Assembly (NCBI RefSeq): GCF_000310245.1 | Contig: NC_020505.1 | Span: 1,088,001 to 1,152,000 of the forward strand | Length of the DNA: 64,000 nucleotides | Direction: 5' to 3' | Source of the DNA: Candidatus Sulfuricurvum sp. RIFRC-1 | GTDB taxonomy: Bacteria > Campylobacterota > Campylobacteria > Campylobacterales > Sulfurimonadaceae | Shown here: piece after piece, positions 18,442 through 28,000 of the stretch | Layout of the letters: each line of letters begins with the position of its first letter | Numbering within the stretch: the first letter of the stretch is position 1 | The notes under the pieces: generated by a model | Databases searched by the model: none | What the model was told of the DNA's origin: nothing | What the model saw: the letters and a program-made list of their open reading frames with translations, nothing else | Made by a program: the position numbers and the translations under genes

Positions 18442-21359
18442 TAGATCTAGAAGCTGATGACGAAGAAATTTATGTTGCAGTAATGGCAACTGCAAATAAT
18501 TTAGATGATGTAGAAACAATACGAAATTCATCATATAATGAGTTAAAACAATTGGTAAATCGACAATCTAGTTACGAAAATATTTTTAACGATGCACGAA
18601 AATATACTGATGAAGTAGTTGGTTCGGCAGAAAAAATAAGATATTACCGTCAAGGTTATCAAACAGCTGGTGATTGGAAAGATCATACTCCTGGCGCAAG
18701 TACACAAAAAGATCTCGAACAAATACCAGGTAACTACTATTTTAATAAATTACATGATATTGATACGCATATTGTCGGCAGTCCAAGTGCTGATGGTGAT
18801 ATAGGAAACGCAGTTAATACCACATCAAACGGTAAACACGCCCTCTCCGGTGCAACCCCCGAGGGAGGACTTTACGGCGGTGGGGGTAACGATTACCTCG
18901 ATGGCGGGTACGGAGATGACTATCTCGAAAGTAACGGCGGCAATGATGTACTGATTGGTGGGGGCGGAAACGACATCCTCTGGAGCGGTGAAGGAGATGA
19001 CCGTCTCGAAGGTGGTGAGAATGATGATATTCTCTTCGGTGATTCGGGTAATGATGTTTTAATTGGCGGTCGAGGTTCTGACGAACTCTACGGTGGAGCC
19101 AACGATGATACCCTGCTTGGTATGGACGGCTACGGGACATCCGATAATTGTGAAGCCGATTATCTCTATGGCGGCACAGGCTACGACACCTACATCGCAG
19201 GTGATGGAGACACTATCAGTGATGACGACGGCAAAGGGATGGTTACCTTCGAAGGAGACATACTAAAAGGCGGAACCCTCACCGAGTCTCACGAACTCTA
19301 CGACCAATACGAGGGAGATGGAGGAACCTACTACCTCCTAAAAACCACCAACGCCCTGATTTATCAAAAAGGGGAGCAATTTCTCACTATCGAAAACTAC
19401 CACAAAGATGCCAAATCCCTCGGTATTACTCTCACTGACGAACTCCCAGAACTCACCATCATCGGCCATATGGCAAACGAGAATGATGGAGTAGTGACAG
19501 GTAAAGTCGTCCTCACCCAAGCCTACGGAAGAGACATCATCATCCACCTCTCAACATTGGATGACAGTGCACGCACGGGAGAAGATTACCATTCAAACAA
19601 CAACATCACTGTCACTATCCGAGCCGGAGAGATAGAAGGAGATTTCAGCGTCACTCTCATCGATGATCAAAGAGTGGAGGGACGTGAGACCTTCTTTACC
19701 CAAATCGATTCGGTAACTGATACCTCCAACCAACCGATCCAATACACGATCAAAGATATCACCCCCCTCACCATCGAAGACGATGATGGTCTAAACGTCT
19801 CCGTATTTGCCCCTACCGTAAGTGAGAACGCAGGTATAGCCACAGGAGCAGTGACGATCAATAAAATCTACGATACCGATCTCACCCTCACCCTCTATAC
19901 CCAAGATGACAGTGCCGTAGCAGGAGGAAGCTATCCCGACTATGTAAGAAACGACGCGATCACGGTCACCATCGCCGCAGGATCTACCTACGCAGAGTTT
20001 AATGTCGGTATCGTCAATGATGATAAACCTGAATCGACTGAAACATTTTATGCGCTCGTACAAAGTGTCGTAGACAGTAGCGGAACCCCCGTCGATTACA
20101 CTCTCGTAGATGTTCAACCCTTTACCATCGAAGACGATGATGCAGATAATGATCCCAATAACCCCGATCCAACCACCGATCCCAAATACGTCACCATCAG
20201 CGTCTCGAACGCTCAAGCCGTAGAGAGTGCAGGGACGATGGGATTCATCATCAGCCTCTCAGAGGTGCTCAGTGAAGATATCACGATTGATTTGGTAACC
20301 CAAGACGGTACTGCCAAACAAGGGGATGATTATGTTCCAAATCCCCGCTTTAGTGTCACTATAGCCGCAGGAAGCCGAAGTGCGTATCACGAGGTAGTTA
20401 TCAAAGATGACAAAATCCCCGAGCCTACCGAAAACTTTACCATCGCTCCCTACCTCTCAACAGACTATACCGGACCTGAACAAGTTTTACTTTCAAACGT
20501 AGGTGTAGGAACCATCTACGACGATGATGATCCAGAGTATATTACAGCCCACATCAGTGATGGATCTGCCAAAGAAGCGGCAGAACATATGAGCTTCACT
20601 GTGAAATTATCCAAAGAACTCGAACGCGATATTACCATCATTACCTCACTGGGTGATGTGACGATTGCAGCAGGAGAACGTTCAGGAGAAGTGTATAGCC
20701 TATGGACAAACGATGCTATCGTAGAACCCGACGAAACATTTGAAGTGACCATGACCGGACACGACTACCAAGGGGGACAATACCAAGTCCTCCTCGTCAA
20801 TACTGGGACAGGAACCATCATCGACGATGATCCGGAACCAGAACCGCACCCATTTCCCTACAACCCAGAAACTCCCCAGCCCCACGATCCATTAGTGCTT
20901 GATCTCAACCAAGACGGGAAAATCTCTACCATAGCATTAGCTGATTCCCAAGTCTATTTTGATATAACAGGTGATGGGATCAAAGAGAGAGTAGGATGGG
21001 TAGCCCCACAAGATGGATTCCTCGTTTACGATAAAAACATGAACGGCAAGATCGAGGGGATCGGTGAAGTATTCGGTAAAGACGGCATCAGCGGATTTGC
21101 GGAACTGCGAAGCGTTGCCGATACCAACTACGATAACATCATCGATAGACGTGACGCACTTTTCTCCCAGCTAAAAGTATGGCAAGACACCAACGGTGAC
21201 GGTATCTCTCAAGCAAACGAACTTAAATCCCTCTCTAGTGCAGGAGTTAAGAATATCGAACTAAACGTCATCGGTACCAACATCAACCTCAATGGCAATC
21301 TCCTCAGTAAAGCGGGACGGTATCTCAAATCAAATATAACACAAAGGAAAGTAGCATGA
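18147..21359 (+). CDS. RTX protein with N-terminal HExxH (zinc-protease-like) domain, truncated after the dockerin module
   Basis: Residues 1-230 form the AT-rich N-terminal domain with HELSH at 89-93 and a later SYENIFNDARKYTDE motif. Around 242-328 lie nonapeptide RTX repeats (GGNDYLDGGYGDDYL onward). Four Calx-beta domains follow (about 432-546, 548-665, 680-795, 797-895), then a dockerin/EF-hand module (about 915-1058). The protein ends in TQRKVA-stop, overlapping the next gene by ATGA. The downstream body and secretion region of the giant protein is missing. Composition changes sharply near 18835. Predicted role: a zinc-protease toxin module fused to T1SS body domains (inference). Its own immunity gene is probably the propeller gene at 15767. 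Confidence 0.78.
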   Translation: MTTVRTKVLSILGDDAKYITKLLDLVDAAYSLGKYPAFEITRGAGGTVPIMDDQKNILGFRILLPNALPGIAAGGNNFITYDKKAVLVHELSHLLLNLLDLEADDEEIYVAVMATANNLDDVETIRNSSYNELKQLVNRQSSYENIFNDARKYTDEVVGSAEKIRYYRQGYQTAGDWKDHTPGASTQKDLEQIPGNYYFNKLHDIDTHIVGSPSADGDIGNAVNTTSNGKHALSGATPEGGLYGGGGNDYLDGGYGDDYLESNGGNDVLIGGGGNDILWSGEGDDRLEGGENDDILFGDSGNDVLIGGRGSDELYGGANDDTLLGMDGYGTSDNCEADYLYGGTGYDTYIAGDGDTISDDDGKGMVTFEGDILKGGTLTESHELYDQYEGDGGTYYLLKTTNALIYQKGEQFLTIENYHKDAKSLGITLTDELPELTIIGHMANENDGVVTGKVVLTQAYGRDIIIHLSTLDDSARTGEDYHSNNNITVTIRAGEIEGDFSVTLIDDQRVEGRETFFTQIDSVTDTSNQPIQYTIKDITPLTIEDDDGLNVSVFAPTVSENAGIATGAVTINKIYDTDLTLTLYTQDDSAVAGGSYPDYVRNDAITVTIAAGSTYAEFNVGIVNDDKPESTETFYALVQSVVDSSGTPVDYTLVDVQPFTIEDDDADNDPNNPDPTTDPKYVTISVSNAQAVESAGTMGFIISLSEVLSEDITIDLVTQDGTAKQGDDYVPNPRFSVTIAAGSRSAYHEVVIKDDKIPEPTENFTIAPYLSTDYTGPEQVLLSNVGVGTIYDDDDPEYITAHISDGSAKEAAEHMSFTVKLSKELERDITIITSLGDVTIAAGERSGEVYSLWTNDAIVEPDETFEVTMTGHDYQGGQYQVLLVNTGTGTIIDDDPEPEPHPFPYNPETPQPHDPLVLDLNQDGKISTIALADSQVYFDITGDGIKERVGWVAPQDGFLVYDKNMNGKIEGIGEVFGKDGISGFAELRSVADTNYDNIIDRRDALFSQLKVWQDTNGDGISQANELKSLSSAGVKNIELNVIGTNINLNGNLLSKAGRYLKSNITQRKVA
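19175..19863 (+). repeat. Long direct repeat, copy 2 (Calx-beta body)
   Basis: This is the partner of 15053-15740, differing only at scattered positions. After AATAAAATC the two genes diverge: here the second Calx-beta domain continues, whereas the upstream gene ends within 10 codons. Confidence 0.85.
20771..21082 (+). repeat. About 310 bp near-identical to 11638-11949 (dockerin/linker)
   Basis: The stretch covers the end of a Calx-beta domain, the PEPHPFPYNPETPQPHDP linker and the start of the dockerin module. It shows essentially one difference over about 310 bases from the lysozyme-like RTX gene, while sequence on both sides is clearly more diverged. A related but less similar copy lies at about 22650-22860 in the giant gene. 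This suggests recent gene conversion or duplication. Confidence 0.8.
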
Positions 21360-22051
21360 TTAGTAAAAAACAATCAAACGAAGAACCGATATTTTCAATC
21401 AAAGATGAAATGTTTTGGATGGATAGAGTATATATTTTTATACCTATGCTTTCAATCATATTCTATATATTGTGGATTGGATATGATTTTAATCTATCTG
21501 AATTTCTGAAAGATAAAAATATCAAAATTATGTTGCTAATTATCGGAGTAGCAACATTATTTGGCATTTTGAAAATATTGTTTTATTCTGCAAAAAATAC
21601 TAAGATTGAATTTTACAGTGATAGGATAGTTAGCACTTATTATAACCGAACATTATATTTAAATCAGATTGATGAAGCGGTAAGGGTTGCTACATTATTT
21701 TCCAGTCCTAAGTCTCAAAAAGTAAATCGAATTTATGGTGCAAAACTTTTTGGAGTACTCATAATTTTTTTCGGTTTACCTCTACTTTTTCCAGCCATTC
21801 TGTTATCTTCACAAATGGTACACTGGATTTATAGATTATTACACCATGAAACTCTCACATTATTATCATTTCATTATGCGTACATGTCAATAATAGACCA
21901 TGAAAATAATCATATAGTTATCATGCTCGATACTGAAAATGACAAAAATATAAATGAATATATGCAGTCTAATTATGGAATAAGAATAGAAGAGTTGCCA
22001 CAAAATATGTGGTTTGTATCTAAAAAAAATTCAAATTTAAAAATGAAATAA
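21356..22051 (+). CDS. Inner-membrane protein, candidate immunity protein for the giant RTX protein
   Basis: The 231-residue product has three strongly hydrophobic stretches (about 27-47, 56-78, 127-160), a PH-like cytoplasmic segment between them (IEFYSDRIVSTYYNRTLYLNQ) and a polar C-terminus, with no signal peptide. Its ATG overlaps the stop of the preceding truncated RTX gene (ATGA), and it ends 12 bases before the giant RTX gene. The giant protein begins with a glycine-rich hydrophobic region. A membrane immunity protein next to a membrane-active toxin is the pattern known from CDZ-type and colicin-type systems. The assignment here is an inference. The gene is AT-rich. Confidence 0.6.
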   Translation: MISKKQSNEEPIFSIKDEMFWMDRVYIFIPMLSIIFYILWIGYDFNLSEFLKDKNIKIMLLIIGVATLFGILKILFYSAKNTKIEFYSDRIVSTYYNRTLYLNQIDEAVRVATLFSSPKSQKVNRIYGAKLFGVLIIFFGLPLLFPAILLSSQMVHWIYRLLHHETLTLLSFHYAYMSIIDHENNHIVIMLDTENDKNINEYMQSNYGIRIEELPQNMWFVSKKNSNLKMK

Positions 22052-22063
22052 GAGGAAAATATC

Positions 22064-25000
22064 ATGGCAAGTTCTAAAGATAATAATTCAAGTGAAGAAT
22101 TAATTGAAGTAAAGGATTGGTTTCTTCTAGGGACTGATTTAGAAAGCTGGGGACAACGGGAATATTTGCAGTATGCAAATGATAATTTAGGTACAACATC
22201 TAACTTATCACATTGGGATGAATTTTTTAAAGGTAAAAATTTAGCTCTTGATTTGGCTCTTAATTGGGATCATACTAAAACTACAGAAACAAATCTTGCT
22301 GAAATGTCAGTCAATCAGGTTGAAGCAATAACATTTGGTGCTTTGGTAGGTTTGGTAAGTAAAAATGCACTTTTGGGAGTTTTAGCAGGATTTGGATTTT
22401 CAACATTATCAAAAAAACTTGGTCTTGATGGTGAAGGTGTTGTTGAACATTTAAAAGAATATTTTAAAAATCATCCTGAAGTTTCAAAGACACTTTCTGA
22501 GGAAGAAAAACAACGTTTAAGAGATATGGGATTTATCCCATATGATCCCAATAGCCCAACACCTAATGACCCAAATTCACCGACACCAAACACCCCAAAA
22601 CCAGACCCAACAAATCCACACCCCCACCCCTACGATCCCGATGAACCCCAACCCCACGACCCTCTTGTCCTCGATCTCAACCAAGACGGTAAGATCTCGA
22701 CCATAGCCCTAGAGGATTCCCAAGTCTATTTCGATATCACAGGTGACGGTGTCAAAGAGAGAGTAGGATGGATAGCTCCTGAGGATGGATTCCTCGTTTA
22801 TGATAAAAACATGAACGGCAAGATCGAGGGGATAGGCGAAGTATTCGGTAAAGACGGACTCAGCGGATTTGCAGAACTGCGAAGTGTAGCCGATACCAAC
22901 TATGACAACATCATCGATAGACGTGACGCACTCTTCTCCCAGCTCAAAGTATGGCAAGACACCAACGGTGATGGTATCAGCCAAGCAAACGAACTCAAAT
23001 CCCTCAGCCAAGCAGGTGTCAAGAATATCGAACTAAACGTCATCGGCACCAACATCAACCTAAATGGCAATATCCTCTCCGAAGCGGGACGCTACGGAGA
23101 CAGCACAGGTGAGCGTGAACTCGCCGCCGATATACAGCTCCTAGCTACCGAGAGAGTCAGTAATTCCACGACTCCCGATACCTATACCATAGATCCTATC
23201 ACCGAAACACTCCCTCAGATGAGAGGATATGGTTATATAGACAATAGCTTTAAAGCCTATAACCTCGATCCTAAGCTCAAAGAACTCGCCCTTTCATTTA
23301 TGAATGATAAAAAACACGCCAGTGCCAACTTCGGAGAGTTTATCCTCCGATGGTCAGGGTTTTACGATATGGCAAAAAGTAAAGGGATCAGTGAAGAGCA
23401 GTTCTCTCCCTACCTCTACGAAGTCCCTTCTCTAAAACTGTGGATACTCGAACGATTCGTAGGATCTAAAAAAGATGGATGGCGCAGTGAAGTTCATCTA
23501 AGCATGAACACCAACGGCGGCTACCATACCCAAGACTTCGGAAACGAAGCGTATATCCACGAACATTTCAACCTCCTCATGGAACGCTACGAGGCGATGT
23601 TCGCCATCCAAGCCTATTACCCCGATGTGTTTAGCGATACCCATTATGATATCAGTATCGATGAGTTCGTGATCGATGACAGTGCGGCATTTACGACCAA
23701 GATCACTGCGTATCTCAACACCACCACCATCGCACAAACTGATAAACTCTACCTCGCTTCTATGATGAACAACTTGGAGGGGACGTTCTTGCATTTCGAT
23801 GCAAAGACAATGATCGATTCGATCACCGACACCACCCTCAAAAGTACCATCACCGACATTATGGAGGAAAAAGTTCACTTCCAGTTTGCAAAAGATAGCG
23901 GGATGTACAGCTATGCCAATACCCATGTTTATGGAGACGGCAACAATGAATCTCTCGTTATAAACTCTACCGGAGCGGTGACTATCCAAGGAGATAAAGG
24001 TGATGATCTCATTCGTGACAATGCAGGCGGAAATACCACCTACATCTTTAGCAAGGGGGATGGAGCCGATACGATTTACGATGCAGGGGGAATAGATACT
24101 CTCAAGCTCGAAAATATCACTTTGGACGAGGTAACCATCGAGGTCAAAAACACCGATCTCATCATCACTCTCAAATCTGATCCGAGTGATCAGATACGAA
24201 TCATCGATTGGAAAAAAGCAGCTAACCGTGTAGAGAGTATCCTCTTTGCAGGAGATAGCCAAGTAGACCTAAATGAGCTGCTATTCCCAAAAACAGAAGG
24301 AGATGATTATATCGAATTGACTAACAGTAATGACACTGTCGATACGCTAGGCGGAAACGATACGGTATATACGTATGGGGGAGACGATACGATTATTGCC
24401 GGAGAGGGAAATGACACGGTTTATGCAGGTGGCGACAATGACACGCTGATCGGCGGAGAAGGTGCCGACAAACTCTACGGCGAAACGGGGAATGATACAC
24501 TGCATGGTGGAACGGGTGTCGATATCCTAGAGGGTGGAGCGGGTAACGACACGTATATCTACAATCTCGGCGATGGGAAAGATGTCATCACAGACAGTTC
24601 GGGTACGGATACGCTTCGTTTCGGGGATGGGATTACCCAAAGTGATCTGATCGTAAAAACAGTCGGTTCCGATATGATTATCGCTCTGCGTGAGTCGGGT
24701 AAAATATTTGAGGAACTTAGCGACGTCATCACGGTCAAAAACTGGACACTCAATGCCGCCAATCGAATCGAAGCCATTACCCTGAGTGACGGTACCTCTT
24801 TGGCAATCGAATCGTTGCAGAGCGTCAGTGATGAAAACGATACACTTTTTTACGGGAACACGTCGGCGAATCTCAATCTCGGAGGCGGTGACGATACCAT
24901 CACTGCAGGAAGCGGAGCCGATACGATTAGTGGTGGTGCAGGTAATGACACGATCAATACAGGTGCGGGTGATGATACTCTCAGTGGTAATGAAGGGGAT

Positions 25001-28000
25001 GATGTCCTTGTAGCAGGAGATGGCAACGATATTCTAAGCGGTGGAATCGGTAGCGACAGCCTGCAAGGGGGATTGGGAGATGATCTCTATATCTACAGTA
25101 GAGGTGACGGCAAAGACACCATCATCGATGAATACCGCTACGGCTATAACGGTTCCAACCAGTCCAACGCCGGAAATGATACGCTGACATTCGGTGAAAA
25201 TATCACTATTGAAGACCTGATCGCCCGTGTTGTCGGTGATGATCTGATTATCGGCATTAAAGAGGGAACTAAATCATTTGATGAGCTAAATGATCTCCTC
25301 ACAATCAAAAATTGGGTTAACACCAACAACCGTATTGAAACCATCACCCTTAATGACAAAAGTATCGTCGATTTAGCGGCTATTCAATTCGCAACTGAAG
25401 GATCGGATAATCTCATTTACGGCGACAGTGTAACGACCCTCGATACACTTGGCGGGGATGATGTTGTTATCACAGGAACTGCCGCTGATACCGTTCATGG
25501 CGGAGCCGGAAATGACACTTTACGAAGCGGTGATGGTAATGATGCTCTCTATGGAGATGCAGGCAATGATACCCTTATCGCTGGAAGTGGTAATGATACG
25601 CTAGAGGGCGGTGAAGGTAACGATATTCTCTATGGTGAAAATGGAAATGATGCCTTATCCGGTAATACAGGTGAGGACACACTTCAAGGTGGATTGGGAG
25701 ATGATCTCTATCTCTTTAACCTTGGAGATGGTCGTGATACGATTATCGATGAATACCCTTACGGCTCAGGAGGTAACGACACCCTCCGTTTCGGTGAGGG
25801 AATTACCAAAGCCGATCTAGTCGCCCGTGCGGTAAGCGGAAGCAACGATCTTCAAATCGCTATCCGTGAAAGCGGCAAAGGGTTCGATGCCCTCAACGAT
25901 ATCGTAACGCTGAAAAACTGGTTTGATGCCAACAAGCGTGTTGAAAACATCACCCTCTTTGACGGTACGGTTGTCAGCCTCTCTGAAATGCAGGGGGGGA
26001 CGGACGGAGATGATTACCTCGTCTTCGGAGATAGCGATACGGTGATCGATGCACTCGGCGGTAACGATACCGTGATCAGTGCCAATGGAAATGACACCTT
26101 CAGCGGTGGAGCGGGTAACGATATCCTCATCTCCAATAACGGTAATGACACTCTTAGCGGAGGCGAGGGGAACGATACGCTCAAAGCGGGAGCAGGAGAC
26201 GACACTCTCAGCGGTGGCACAGGTGCCGATGCTCTCGAAGGGGGTGCGGGTAACGATACCTACCGTTTCGGCATCGGAGATGGCAAAGACCGCATCACCG
26301 ATAGTTCAGGGCTCGATTCCCTTATCTTCGGCGAGGGAATTACTGCGGATAATCTGATCGCCCGTGTCGTAAACGGCAGCGACGATCTGCAAATCGCGAT
26401 CCGCGAAGATGGCAAGAGCTTCGATCAACTCAGCGACGTGATCACGATCAGCGGCTGGCGAAACGTAGTGTATCGAGTTGAAAATCTCCGCCTCAGTGAC
26501 GGTAGCGCAATCACCCTCACACAGATCGAACGCTCCAGCGATGGGGATGATTATGTCGTATTCGGCGATGAGGGAGTCATCGTTGATGCATTCGGCGGTA
26601 ACGACACACTCATCACAGGAGATGGAGCGGACACCCTCAGCGGTGGTGCGGGAAATGACACGATCTTAAGTGGAAAAGGCAATGATATCCTCAAAGGCGA
26701 TACAGGGACTGATACTCTCAAAGGGGGAACAGGAAGCGATGTATACCTCTTCAACCGAGGAGATGGAGCCGACAATGTATTTGACGAGCTGGGTAACGAC
26801 ACTCTAAAATTCGGCGATGGGATCACCAAAGACGATCTGATCTTTAAACAACAGGGAAATAATCTCCTGATTGGTATTGCTGAAATCAATAAAACGTTTG
26901 ATCTGCTCAGTGATGTCGTGACTATCACCGACTGGTTTAAATCCGAAACCAACATCGAAAGCATCGTTTTTGCTGACAATACCTCGATGAATCAATCGGA
27001 TATCGCCGGATTGTTTGTAGCCAATGACATCTATGGAGCACTTTACAGCAAACCGGGTGCTATTATGTACGGCGGTAGTGGAAACAATACCTACGTTTAT
27101 AATCGAGGTGATTTTGCCGTCGTGATTGATGATCAGTATCAGCAGGGACAAATCGACGTCAATGCCGGAAATGATACCCTCTATCTCAGCGGCGGAATCA
27201 ATAAAAGCGATGTTACATTCGGTGTAGTTGGAAATGATCTTATCCTCAAAATCACCTCGAAAGTTGAGACGTATGAGCAACTCAGAGATTACGTGGTCAT
27301 CAAAAACTGGGCAAATGCAAATCGCGGGGTAGAAAAAATCATTTTTAGCAACGGTGAAAATCTTGTAATCGATAAGAACGGAACCTATCCGACTACTACG
27401 TTTAACTATGGATGGGTATCGAGTCAATACCTTATTTATGGAGATGATGTAAATAGTATCATCGGAACTACTTTGGATGATACTTTCGAAACAAACGGAG
27501 GTGATGATAGTATCAATGCCGGAAATGGAAATGACCGTATCGATGCGGGTTCGGGTAATGACACCATCGAAGGTGGATCCGGTAACGACGTTATTACGAT
27601 GGGTACTGGCGATGACAGTGTGAGTGATGGCAGCGGAAATGATGTCTATAAATACAACAGAGGGGATGGTAAAGATACTATTTATGATCTCAGTGGAAAT
27701 GATACCTTAGTATTTGGTGAAGGGATTAGCAGAGATGATTTGATTGTAAAACAAAGCGGTAGTAATCTTATTGTCGGGATTGCGGATGGTGAAAAATCGT
27801 TCGAGGAATTGAGTGATAAGATTACAATTAAGAATTGGTTTTATAGCAACAATAAAGTTGAGGATTTTCAACTTTTTGATGGCGAGATGGTGAACCCAAA
27901 TGAATTAATTACTGTCACACCTATCGATAACTTGAACTTTCAGTCGATGCAATTTGATGGAAATGACACGATTTCACTACTGAGCCGTGATGAAGCGATG

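Noticed and set aside
18814-19140. Minus-strand frame with many His and Arg residues opposite the RTX repeats
   Set aside because: The composition is the reverse-complement image of Gly/Asp-rich RTX codons, and a similar shadow lies at 31428-31724.
24300-27700. Dense short repeats that could suggest a CRISPR or satellite array
   Set aside because: They are in frame, protein-level GGxGxDxxx nonapeptide repeats of the RTX protein, with synonymous variation and no constant spacer length.
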